Positions 24,020 to 32,434 of a DNA stretch of 64,000 bases are shown here, in pieces; the first letter of the stretch is position 1, and each line of letters starts with the position of its first letter. Both the position numbers and the translations under genes were made by a program. Source of the stretch: an uncultured Rhodobacterales bacterium (GTDB taxonomy: Bacteria > Pseudomonadota > Alphaproteobacteria > Rhodobacterales > Rhodobacteraceae); contig CAIQOV010000025.1 in the NCBI GenBank assembly GCA_903873585.1, positions 1 through 64,000 on the forward strand, read 5' to 3'. A model generated the notes under the pieces. It did not search any database. It was not told where the DNA came from and saw nothing but the letters and a program-made list of their open reading frames with translations.

Positions 24020-25141
24020 ATGTCAAAACCGACATCACAGCCAACAGGAACAGGCGGCCAGAAGTACGACGCGACCAAGCGCGCGCGGGCCAACGAATGG
24101 AATATCTTCGCGGCGCTGGTCGCGATTGTTATTGTGTTTGAGGTGTTGAACCGTGTGAACGGAACCAGCTTCCTGTTCAACCTGCGTGACAATGTGCCGG
24201 GTCTGTTCAACCAACAGCGGCTGGATATCATGATCTTGCAGGTGGCCATCACCGGCATCATCGCCTTGGGTGTCACTCAAGTCATTATTCTGGGCGGGAT
24301 CGACCTGTCCTCAGGCTCGCTCGTCGGCGCGACAGCCATGATCACCATGAGCTTTGCGCAAACCGCCCTTGTGAACGGCAACCCCAATCCCAAAGCCGTC
24401 TTTGGGCCAGAGTGGATGGACCTGCCTGTAATCATCCCCATCGTCGTGGGTTTGGCTTGCGGCATTTTTGCGGGGCTTATCAACGGCATGTTGGTGGCCT
24501 ATACCAAGATTCCGCCCTTTATCGCCACTTTGGGCATGATGGTGTCAGCGCGCGGGGCGTCTCGGTGGTGGTCAAACGGCACACCGGTGTCGTTTCCGAC
24601 CGAAACCTATGCCACAGTGTCGAACGGCGATTTGCTGGGCACGCTGACCTTTGGGTTGTTGCACTGGGACGGCCAAAACCCTGCTGTGGTCTTTGTGGCC
24701 CTTGCCGTGCTGTTCCAAGTGATCATGATCTACACGCTGTATGGCAAGCACACCTACGCCATCGGCTCGAACGAGGCTGCGGCGCGGATGTCGGGCATCA
24801 ACGTCGACCGTCACAAGGTGCTGGTCTATACGATTGCGGGGATGCTGGCGGGCGTGTCGGCGGTGCTGCTGACATCCAAGAACCTGACAGCACAGGCGGG
24901 CATGGGGATGATGTATGAACTTGACGCCATCGCCATGGCCGTCATCGGCGGCGTCAGCCTATCGGGTGGGCGCGGGTCTATTGTGGGCACGGTTCTGGGG
25001 GCTGCGATCTTTTCGGTGATCATCTCGGGCTTCACCTCGATCAAACTGGATGCCTATTACCAAGAGATGGTGAAGGGTGCCATCATCGTGGGGGCCGTGA
25101 TCTTGGATCAATGGCGTCAGAAAAACCGGACGAGGGGTTAA
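24020..25141 (+). CDS. Sugar ABC transporter permease (RbsC-like)
   Basis: Inner-membrane permease of 373 residues with a polar N-terminal tail (1-30) and about nine or ten hydrophobic segments. The RbsC/AraH signature is visible: VIILGGIDLSSGSLVG near 93-108, IPPFIATLGMM, YAIGSNEAAARMSGI and AVIGGVSLSGGRGSIVGT. It forms the channel with the ATPase that follows three bases later. The ATG at 24020 follows GGGGAGGGG; a GTG two codons earlier is less likely. A long periplasmic insert (VNGNPNPKAVFGPEWMD) is characteristic of inositol/rhizopine-type permeases. Confidence 0.9.
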   Translation: MSKPTSQPTGTGGQKYDATKRARANEWNIFAALVAIVIVFEVLNRVNGTSFLFNLRDNVPGLFNQQRLDIMILQVAITGIIALGVTQVIILGGIDLSSGSLVGATAMITMSFAQTALVNGNPNPKAVFGPEWMDLPVIIPIVVGLACGIFAGLINGMLVAYTKIPPFIATLGMMVSARGASRWWSNGTPVSFPTETYATVSNGDLLGTLTFGLLHWDGQNPAVVFVALAVLFQVIMIYTLYGKHTYAIGSNEAAARMSGINVDRHKVLVYTIAGMLAGVSAVLLTSKNLTAQAGMGMMYELDAIAMAVIGGVSLSGGRGSIVGTVLGAAIFSVIISGFTSIKLDAYYQEMVKGAIIVGAVILDQWRQKNRTRG

Positions 25142-25144
25142 GCC

Positions 25145-25912
25145 ATGAGCGATATCATCCTAGAAACGCGCGGCCTGACCAAACATTACGGCGGTGTTCA
25201 GGCGCTGGACGATGCCAATTTCATCCTTCACGCGGGCGAACATGTGGCAGTGGTGGGCGATAACGGCGCAGGAAAATCAACCTTCGTGCGCCAGATCACC
25301 GCCGTCGAACAGCGCACGGCGGGCCAGATCTTCTTTGACGGCAAAGAGGTCAGCCATGCCGGCCCCTTGGCCGCGCGCGAGGCGGGGATTGAAACGGTGT
25401 TCCAGACTTTGGCCTTGGCCGATGATCTGGATGTGCCGTCAAACCTGTTCCTTGGCCGCGAGATCTTCAAGTTCCGCCTTGGCCCGTTTTCGTGGCTTGA
25501 CCGCAAGGCGATGCGCGACCGCACGATGGAAGCGCTGAAGACAACAGCGGTGAAAATCCCCAATGTCGACAATCCGATCCGCAATATGTCGGGCGGGCAA
25601 CGGCAATGCGTCGCCATCGCGCGCACGGCGGCTTTTGCATCGAAATTGGTGATCATGGATGAACCCACCGCCGCCTTGGGCGTGCAGGAAACCGCACAGG
25701 TCGAAAACATCATCCGTGGCCTCAAAGAGCGCGGTATCCCGATGGTTCTGGTCAGCCACAATCTGCGCCAAGTGTTTGATCTTGTGGACCGGATCGTTGT
25801 ATTCCGTCGCGGGCGGATCGTGGCTTCCTTGAAGCGCGACGAAACCGACGGCAACGACATTGTAAGCTATATCACAGGTGTTAAAGGCAGTGCCGACGGG
25901 GCATATGCCTGA
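25145..25912 (+). CDS. Sugar ABC transporter ATP-binding protein, single domain
   Basis: ATPase of 255 residues. Walker A GDNGAGKS at 38-45, signature MSGGQRQCVAIAR near 145-157, Walker B LVIMDEPTAALG near 164-175 and switch His in LVSHNLRQVF. Most ribose-type importers use a fused two-domain ATPase of about 500 residues (RbsA); this one has a single domain, as in the FrcA and related alphaproteobacterial systems, and must work as a homodimer. Three bases after the permease stop, so co-translated. Confidence 0.9.
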   Translation: MSDIILETRGLTKHYGGVQALDDANFILHAGEHVAVVGDNGAGKSTFVRQITAVEQRTAGQIFFDGKEVSHAGPLAAREAGIETVFQTLALADDLDVPSNLFLGREIFKFRLGPFSWLDRKAMRDRTMEALKTTAVKIPNVDNPIRNMSGGQRQCVAIARTAAFASKLVIMDEPTAALGVQETAQVENIIRGLKERGIPMVLVSHNLRQVFDLVDRIVVFRRGRIVASLKRDETDGNDIVSYITGVKGSADGAYA

Positions 25913-25927
25913 GGAAAGGGAACTATT

Positions 25928-26932
25928 ATGACTCTGCGTTTTGGGCTTTTGGGTGCTGGCCGTATCGGTAAGGTGCACGCCAAGGCTGTCACGGGCAACC
26001 CCAAGGCCAAACTAGTGGCGGTGGCGGATGCCATGGCCCCTGCGGCCCAAGCCATTGCCGATCAATACGGCTGTGACGTGCGCACGATTGCGCAGATTTT
26101 GGCGGCGTCTGACATCGACGCCGTGGTGATCTGCACACCCACCGACACCCACGCCGATCTGATCGAGCAGTTCACCAATGCGGGCAAGGCTGTGTTCTGC
26201 GAAAAGCCCATCGACCTGTCGCTTGACCGTGTGAAGGCCTGCCTGAAAGTGGTGCGCGCCAACAAGGGCACGCTGATGGTCGGCTTTAACCGCCGCTTTG
26301 ACCCGCATTTCATGGCCGTGCGTGCCGAGATTGACAAGGGTTCGGTCGGCGCGGTTGAGATGGTCACGATCACCTCACGCGATCCGGGCGCACCGCCGTT
26401 GGACTATATCGCCCGCTCGGGCGGGATTTTCCGCGATATGACGATCCATGATTTTGACATGGCGCGGTTCTTGCTGGGCGAAGAAGTCACCGAAGTGTCG
26501 GCCATGGCTGCCGTTCTGGTCGACCCTGCGATTGGCAAAGCGGGCGACAGCGACTCGGTTCAGGTGATGCTGAAAACCGCGACGGGCAAGATGGCGCTGA
26601 TTTCCAACTCGCGCCGTGCGACCTATGGCTATGACCAGCGCATCGAAGTGCATGGGTCCAAGGGCGTTGTGTCGGCGGAAAACCAGCGGCCTGTGTCGAT
26701 TGAACTGGCCAATGGGTCAGGCTACACCCGCCCGCCGCTGCACGATTTCTTCATGACCCGCTACACCGAGGCTTATGCCGCCGAGATCACCGCTTTTATC
26801 GAAGCGGTTGGCACCAAGAAAGCCGCAGCGCCTTCGGGTGAGGATGGTTTGGCAGCACTTGCCTTGGCCGAGGCGGCGCTGTTGTCGGTGAAAGAGGGCC
26901 GCACGGTGAAACTGTCGGAAATCACCGGCTGA
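25928..26932 (+). CDS. Gfo/Idh/MocA oxidoreductase, inositol 2-dehydrogenase-like
   Basis: NAD(P)-dependent dehydrogenase of 334 residues. The Rossmann motif GLLGAGRIG is at 6-14. The catalytic triad equivalents of IolG are Lys93 (CEKP), Asp170 and His174 (IFRDMTIHDFDMARFLLGE). It would oxidise a ring hydroxyl of the imported cyclitol to a keto group, for the TIM-barrel enzyme to act on. It is last of the ABC operon, 15 bases after the ATPase, and a strong terminator follows. Sequence alone cannot tell myo- from scyllo-inositol or inosamine. Confidence 0.88.
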   Translation: MTLRFGLLGAGRIGKVHAKAVTGNPKAKLVAVADAMAPAAQAIADQYGCDVRTIAQILAASDIDAVVICTPTDTHADLIEQFTNAGKAVFCEKPIDLSLDRVKACLKVVRANKGTLMVGFNRRFDPHFMAVRAEIDKGSVGAVEMVTITSRDPGAPPLDYIARSGGIFRDMTIHDFDMARFLLGEEVTEVSAMAAVLVDPAIGKAGDSDSVQVMLKTATGKMALISNSRRATYGYDQRIEVHGSKGVVSAENQRPVSIELANGSGYTRPPLHDFFMTRYTEAYAAEITAFIEAVGTKKAAAPSGEDGLAALALAEAALLSVKEGRTVKLSEITG

Positions 26933-26956
26933 TTTTGCGCGCATTCCAATCGGCAG

Positions 26957-26986
26957 CGGCGCAGGGGCAACCCTGCGCCGTTTGCT
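26957..26986 (+). terminator. Terminator of the sugar/inositol operon
   Basis: CGGCGCAGGG / CCCTGCGCCG, 10-bp perfect stem with GCAA tetraloop, then TTTGCTTT. It separates the operon from the convergent multicopper oxidase gene. Confidence 0.8.
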
Positions 26987-28393
26987 TTAAGCCACCGTCA
27001 CCGACGTCATCATGCCGCTGGCCATGTGATACAGGTGGTGGCAGTGCAAGAACCACTCCCCCGCCTTGTCGAAATCCACTGCCACCGTGACCGTGCCCCC
27101 CGGCGGCACCATCACAACGTCGCGCCGTGGCCCGTTGAAGCGGCCAAGGCCAAGGTCGACCACTTGGAAATGGTGGCCGTGCAGGTGCATCGGGTGCATC
27201 ATCATGGTGGGGTTCATGAACATCATTTCAACCCGCGACCCAAGGGCCGCTTGCAAAGGTGCCGCCTCGTCATGGGCCGCACCATTGATCGTCCAGCGGT
27301 AGCCCGGTTCCATGCCCAAGGCGATGTGCAGCAGGGCGTCGGCGGGCTTTACGGGCAGGGGATTAAGGGCGGTTAGGCTGGCTTCAAAGGTCAGGTCAAC
27401 AAAGGGGGCGGGCGTGGCGGCTTCGCTTGACACTTTGGCAATCTGCGCCCCCGATGTGGCCAAGATCACCCCCGTTTGCATCAGCGCATTTTCCACCTGC
27501 GCCAAGATCGCAAAGGCCCCGCCTTCGGGCGGGATTTGCACCAACAGGTCTAACCGCTGCCCTTGGGCTAAGGGGATGCTGGCGCGCGGGATGGGGGCGA
27601 CTTTGTTGCCATCCACCGCCACAACCTGTGCCGCCAACGCCCCCGCGCTGATCCAGAACGCCGTGGCCGTGGCCCCGTTGATGATGCGCAAGCGCATGAG
27701 GCCGGGTTGCACGGTGATCACATCAGGGTCTGCCAGCGTGCGGTCGTTGGCCAGATAGGCGTCATATTCCACATCATTGGCATGGGTCATTCCCGCCATC
27801 GACATGCCAGACATTTTCATGCCCCCCATGTCCATCTTGCCCATATCCATCCCCGCCATGTGATGGCCTTGGGCCGACAGCAACCCATCGGCAATCTCGG
27901 CAGGGGATCGGAAGGCAAAGTCGTGCAGCATGATCACCGCCTCTGGCACATCGCCCGCATCTGCTTCAACCGTCACCATGGGCGCTGCCAGCAGTTGTTG
28001 TTCTGACAGGGTGTGCGAGTGCATCCAATGCGTGCCAGCGGTCAGGGGGAGGTCGTAGGCTTCTTGGCTGGCATTGGGCTGCACCCCGCCATTGGGGCGG
28101 GTGCGGTCGTCGGTATTGCGCGCCAGAACTTGGCCGTGCCAATGCAAGATCAAATCCTCTCCCGACTGGTTGTCGACCAAGCCCGTGAACCTGTCGCCTT
28201 CGCGCGCCCTCAACCCGCTTTTGCGATCGGGCCCTGTGATGCCAAAGACTGTCGCCGCCTTGCCCAACACCTCGATCTGGCGCGACGCGATGGTTAGGCT
28301 GGCGGTGGGGGCGGCCAAGGCCAGACGGGGCAGGGCGGGCAGCAGGGTTAGCGCTGCGGTGCCTATCAGGAATTGGCGGCGGGTTTGGGGCAT
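26987..28393 (-). CDS. Multicopper oxidase, CueO/CopA-like, Met-rich
   Basis: Exported copper enzyme of 468 residues. The N-terminus MPQTRRQFLIG carries a twin-arginine signal, then three cupredoxin domains. Copper ligands are visible at HWHG (84-87), HWMHSH (122-127), HPMHLHGHH and HCHHLYHM (C-terminal, type 1 Cys-His with Met). Residues 177-204 are a Met/His-rich insert with ten Met, typical of enzymes that oxidise Cu(I). It is a probable periplasmic cuprous oxidase for copper tolerance. No other copper genes are nearby. Confidence 0.9.
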   Translation of the reverse strand: MPQTRRQFLIGTAALTLLPALPRLALAAPTASLTIASRQIEVLGKAATVFGITGPDRKSGLRAREGDRFTGLVDNQSGEDLILHWHGQVLARNTDDRTRPNGGVQPNASQEAYDLPLTAGTHWMHSHTLSEQQLLAAPMVTVEADAGDVPEAVIMLHDFAFRSPAEIADGLLSAQGHHMAGMDMGKMDMGGMKMSGMSMAGMTHANDVEYDAYLANDRTLADPDVITVQPGLMRLRIINGATATAFWISAGALAAQVVAVDGNKVAPIPRASIPLAQGQRLDLLVQIPPEGGAFAILAQVENALMQTGVILATSGAQIAKVSSEAATPAPFVDLTFEASLTALNPLPVKPADALLHIALGMEPGYRWTINGAAHDEAAPLQAALGSRVEMMFMNPTMMMHPMHLHGHHFQVVDLGLGRFNGPRRDVVMVPPGGTVTVAVDFDKAGEWFLHCHHLYHMASGMMTSVTVA

Positions 28394-28572
28394 TTGGTCC
28401 TCGTAAGGTTACTGCGCACAGATAGGGCTTTGCGCGGCCTGCGTCACCGTCCATTGCGCGCACCATTGCGTCACGATTGCGTGGCAGCGCCGTTTTGGCA
28501 GATCTTTTGCCCGCAACCCTTCCCCCCGCGCCTGCCTTGGGGTTATCTGACCACGAACGACAGGAGCGCGCC

Positions 28573-29754
28573 TTGACCCAGATCACCCAACGCACCCGCG
28601 AGATTTTCGCCCGTTTGATCGGCTTTGACACGGTCAGCGCCAACCCGAACATGGCCCTGATGGACTATGTCGTGGGTGTGCTGGCCGAGGCGGGTATTAA
28701 CGCCACGCTGATCCCAGACCCTGCGGGGGGCAAGGCCAACCTATACGCCACCGTCGGGCAGGGGTCGGGCGGGGTGATGCTGTCAGGTCACACCGATGTG
28801 GTGCCGGTAGAGGGCCAAGCGTGGAGCTATCCGCCCTTTACCCTGACCGAAGTTGATGGCCGCCTGTATGGGCGCGGTGCGGCGGATATGAAGGGGTTTT
28901 GCGCCGCAGCCATTGCCACGATGATCACGGCGGGGGAACGCACCAAGGCGGGCCGCCCCTTGGCTGTGCCGCTGCATTTAGCGCTGTCTTACGATGAAGA
29001 GATCGGCTGCATGGGCGTGCGCTCTTTGATCACGATGCTGGAAGGCGCCCCTATTCGCCCTCGGTTCTGTATCGTGGGCGAACCTACGGGGATGCAAGTG
29101 GCGACGGGCCACAAGGGCAAGGTCGCTTTGCGGGCCACCTGTGTTGGGCGAGAGGGGCATTCCGCCCTTGCCCCCATGGCGCTGAACGCGCTGCATCTTG
29201 CGGCGGATTTCATTGGCGCTGTGCGGGCGTTGCAGGCCGATGTCGCCCTGAACGGGGTGCAAGACGGCGATTATGATGTGCCCTATACCACGCTGCACGT
29301 GGGCAAGATGGCGGGCGGGGTGCAGGTGAACATCGTGCCAAACCACGCCACGCTGGATTTCGAAATTCGGTCTGTCGCGCAAGATGATCCGGCGGAGTTG
29401 ATCGACCGCCTGCGCCAAGCCGCCGAAGACATCTGCGCCCCATTGCGCGTCACCTTCCCCGAAGCCGCGATCAAGATCGAACGGCAGTGGGATTATCCGG
29501 GCCTTGGCACCAAATCTGACGCCGCAGTGGTCAGTTTTGTCAAGGCGCTGACGGGGGCCAATGGCACGATGAAAGTGGCCTTTGGCACCGAAGGCGGGCT
29601 GTTTGATGCCCGCCTTGGCATTGCCACCGTGATCTGCGGGCCGGGGTCGATGGCGCAGGGGCATAAGCCTGACGAATATGTCAGCGTCGAACAAATGGCG
29701 CGGTGCGAGGCGATGATGGCGGCCTTGCTGACCCAGTTGGAAGCGGGGTTCTAA
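28573..29754 (+). CDS. argE: Acetylornithine deacetylase-like M20 peptidase
   Basis: Zn-dependent M20 hydrolase of 393 residues. Metal ligands lie in LSGHTDVVP, GRGAADMKGF, YDEEIG and VGEPTG, and the final His is in QGHKPDEYV. The family would remove an acetyl group from N-acetylornithine in arginine synthesis. The likely start is TTG at 28573, seven bases after GGAG, giving MTQITQRTREIF; the frame upstream of that lacks an ATG with a ribosome site. It is divergent from the multicopper oxidase. Related M20 enzymes with other substrates are possible. Confidence 0.85.
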   Translation: MTQITQRTREIFARLIGFDTVSANPNMALMDYVVGVLAEAGINATLIPDPAGGKANLYATVGQGSGGVMLSGHTDVVPVEGQAWSYPPFTLTEVDGRLYGRGAADMKGFCAAAIATMITAGERTKAGRPLAVPLHLALSYDEEIGCMGVRSLITMLEGAPIRPRFCIVGEPTGMQVATGHKGKVALRATCVGREGHSALAPMALNALHLAADFIGAVRALQADVALNGVQDGDYDVPYTTLHVGKMAGGVQVNIVPNHATLDFEIRSVAQDDPAELIDRLRQAAEDICAPLRVTFPEAAIKIERQWDYPGLGTKSDAAVVSFVKALTGANGTMKVAFGTEGGLFDARLGIATVICGPGSMAQGHKPDEYVSVEQMARCEAMMAALLTQLEAGF

Positions 29755-29793
29755 CGGCTTTCGCCTAACGGCGGGCGCTGATAGAAGCGTTGC

Positions 29794-30846
29794 ATGGCAG
29801 TCACCCTCACCTCGCTTTCCGATCTGGCATCCCTAGGCTTCGATACAATCATCGACGCCCGCGCGCCTGCGGAATATGCCGAAGATCACCTGCCCGGCGC
29901 GATCAGCCTGCCGGTGTTAAGTGATGAAGAACGCGCCAAGGTGGGCACGATTTACAAGCAAGTCTCGCCCTTTACCGCGCGCAAATTGGGCGGCGCGCTG
30001 GTGGCGCGCAATGTCGCGGCCCATCTGGAAGGGCCTTTGGCCGAGATGACGGGGGGCTGGCGCCCGTTGGTTTATTGCTGGCGGGGCGGGCAAAGGTCGG
30101 GGTCGTTTGCCACGATCTTGGCGCAGATTGGCTGGCGGGTTGATACGATTGCGGGCGGGTATAAAAGCTGGCGGGCCTTGGTGGTCAAGCAGCTTTACGA
30201 CACGCCAGTGGCTTCGCCCGTTGTGGTGTTAGATGGCAATACGGGCACGGCCAAGACTGCGATTTTGCATCTGCTGGCGGCGCAAGGTTTGCAAGTGATT
30301 GATCTGGAAGGCTTGGCAGGCCATCGCGGGTCGTTGTTTGGCCATACGGCGGGCGGCCAACCCTCGCAAAAGGCGTTTGAATGTGCGCTGGCCTTGGCGC
30401 TGTCGCGGCTAGACCCTATGCGCCCTGTGGTGGTTGAGGCGGAAAGCGCCAAGGTCGGCAATCTGCGCTTACCCCCGCAGCTTTGGGCTGCGATGGGCAA
30501 AGCCCCGCGCGTGACGATCGAGGCGAGTTTGCCCGAGCGTGCCCGCTACCTAAGCCGCGCTTATGCCGACATCGTCGCCGATCAGGCGCGGCTTTTGGCG
30601 GTGCTTGGCCTGTTACGTCATGCCCATGCGGCTGAGATGATCAGCGAATGGGAAAGCCTTGCCCTGTCAGGCCAGTTTGAAGCACTGGCGCACGGCTTGA
30701 TGGAGCGCCATTACGACCCGCGCTATGAAAAGCACCGCGCGCGGCAGGATCATGCGCAAGAGGTAATCTTAGCCCTCAGTCTGGCCGAAACCGACCTGCC
30801 CGCGCTGGCTGATCAGGTTGCCGCCGCCGTGGCGCGCTTGGTTTGA
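29794..30846 (+). CDS. mnmH: tRNA 2-selenouridine synthase
   Basis: A 350-residue enzyme with an N-terminal rhodanese domain and a C-terminal P-loop domain. The catalytic Cys95 lies in YCWRGGQRSG and Walker A is GNTGTAKT at 148-155. It replaces sulfur by selenium in mnm5s2U34 of tRNAs for Lys, Glu and Gln through a geranylated intermediate. It needs selenophosphate from SelD, which is not in this window. It is convergent with the dimethylformamidase-like gene, one base apart. Confidence 0.93.
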   Translation: MAVTLTSLSDLASLGFDTIIDARAPAEYAEDHLPGAISLPVLSDEERAKVGTIYKQVSPFTARKLGGALVARNVAAHLEGPLAEMTGGWRPLVYCWRGGQRSGSFATILAQIGWRVDTIAGGYKSWRALVVKQLYDTPVASPVVVLDGNTGTAKTAILHLLAAQGLQVIDLEGLAGHRGSLFGHTAGGQPSQKAFECALALALSRLDPMRPVVVEAESAKVGNLRLPPQLWAAMGKAPRVTIEASLPERARYLSRAYADIVADQARLLAVLGLLRHAHAAEMISEWESLALSGQFEALAHGLMERHYDPRYEKHRARQDHAQEVILALSLAETDLPALADQVAAAVARLV

Positions 30847-30847
30847 C

Positions 30848-32431
30848 CTAGCCCTGCCAAGCGCCGGTCAAGATGCGCTTTGTGACACGTTCCACCACCG
30901 CATCGCGGGCAATCAATCCCGCCACCCATTCGCAAGACCCCGCGTTATACACCGCCCCATTGCCGCGACGATATTCCACCATGCAGCCATTGCCACGGCT
31001 GGCGCGGCCTAGGGTTTCGGGGGTGACAGCGCCGAAAACCACCAAGGCCACCTCTTCGGCGTCCAAGTGCCCGATGAAATTATCAGAATCCTGCGGGCCT
31101 GTAGAATGGGCAAGGGTCGTGGCTGGCGACAGGCCCACGATGGTCAGATCGCCCTGCAAACCAGCCCCTTCGGCGGCGAAGGGCAGGCCGTGGGTCATGG
31201 TGTAGTCGATCCCGTCAACCTCATAGCCAAAAATCTTGGCCGCAGCGCCCAACACATCGCCGTAGCCAAGCCCGCTGTCTTTGACCGACCAGTGATCTGG
31301 CCGATAGATTGCAAAGCCGCCTGATCCGTGGGCGGCACAGCGGCTCCACCCCGCATAGACGCCCATCGTACCTGTCAGGCCCATGCTTGCCACCGCAGGG
31401 CGTTGCACTTGCGGGTGATCCCAATAGCTGGTCAGGCGGGTTGGGTCGGGCGTGGGGTCGTTCTGGGGGGCTGCGTATTTGTAGCAGGTTTGCTGGCTAA
31501 GATCGCCTGACAGGCGGGTTTGCCAAAAGAAGTTGCCCGCAAAGCGCGCAAGCTCGCCGCCCTTTTCCACCCAAGCGTCGAGATGGTCGCGCATTTCCCA
31601 TGTCCAATACTCGTCATGGCCGACGATCAGCGCGCGGGTGTAGCTATCCAGAAGGTCAGGGTTCGCGTGCAGGTCATGCTGGGTGGCGTAAGACAGCGCA
31701 ATGCCTTGCGCTTCACACCACAGCGCAAAGGGTCGCTCAAACGCGCCCCAACCCGACGAGGCGTATTTCTTCGAAATCCCCTTGGCGCGGGCGAACTCCA
31801 TATGCGGATAGCGCGGTTTTGACAGCAAGGGCGAAGCGTGCGGGATGCGCGGCGCATCTTGGGGCCAGCGCACAAAGCCCTTGGCCCAAGGGCGGTGCAG
31901 GCTGACCACCGGCGCAAACTCGGCGCGGTGGGGGCCTGTGATGCCCTGATAATGGTTCGACCCGCCCCAGTCGTTGTAAGCGCACCACGTGCCGGTGGCC
32001 AAGATCATCAAGATGCCGCGCGGTTTGGCGGCTTTCAGGGCGAACATATGTTCCGACTGATGGCCCTGCACGGTCAGGCGCACCACGTAAACGCCGGAAA
32101 TCCAATCGGCGGGAAGGGTCAGGCGGTACCGCTCTGGCCAGCCGCAACCGCTGACAGAGCAATCTTCGGGCGTGGCTTCAAAGGTCATCGCAACCGAGAC
32201 ATCCACCAGCTTTTCGGGATGCATCCCGTCGCGCAAAACTTCAACCCGCGCGGTGGGGGCGGATGACATCGCGTGTAGGATCAAGGTTTCACCAGCGCTG
32301 TAGCTGATTTTGTCGGTATAGCCCCAGACCTGCGGGTGGGTGGGGTCGGCGCTGGCCATTTCGTAATAATGGCCCGTCACAGCCTCGCCGTCATCATAGG
32401 GGCCAGCGACAAAGAAATCTTGCAGCGTCAT
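30848..32431 (-). CDS. N,N-dimethylformamidase large-subunit-like protein
   Basis: A 527-residue cytoplasmic protein resembling the C-terminal part of the large subunit of N,N-dimethylformamidase. It has ATGTWCAYNDWGGSNHYQGI, LHRPWAKGF and IVGHDEYWTWEMRDHLDAWVEKGG. Known DMFase large subunits are about 760 residues, so this one lacks a sizeable part, and no small-subunit gene is visible. Three bases separate it from the MaoC-phosphotransacetylase fusion upstream, so they form an operon. Amide or formamide hydrolysis is a guess; many homologues are uncharacterised. Confidence 0.7.
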   Translation of the reverse strand: MTLQDFFVAGPYDDGEAVTGHYYEMASADPTHPQVWGYTDKISYSAGETLILHAMSSAPTARVEVLRDGMHPEKLVDVSVAMTFEATPEDCSVSGCGWPERYRLTLPADWISGVYVVRLTVQGHQSEHMFALKAAKPRGILMILATGTWCAYNDWGGSNHYQGITGPHRAEFAPVVSLHRPWAKGFVRWPQDAPRIPHASPLLSKPRYPHMEFARAKGISKKYASSGWGAFERPFALWCEAQGIALSYATQHDLHANPDLLDSYTRALIVGHDEYWTWEMRDHLDAWVEKGGELARFAGNFFWQTRLSGDLSQQTCYKYAAPQNDPTPDPTRLTSYWDHPQVQRPAVASMGLTGTMGVYAGWSRCAAHGSGGFAIYRPDHWSVKDSGLGYGDVLGAAAKIFGYEVDGIDYTMTHGLPFAAEGAGLQGDLTIVGLSPATTLAHSTGPQDSDNFIGHLDAEEVALVVFGAVTPETLGRASRGNGCMVEYRRGNGAVYNAGSCEWVAGLIARDAVVERVTKRILTGAWQG

Positions 32432-32434
32432 GGT

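Noticed and set aside
22891-24276. 461-codon minus-strand frame opposite the binding-protein gene
   Set aside because: It is antisense to a clear periplasmic binding protein and permease start and has His/Arg-rich shadow composition.
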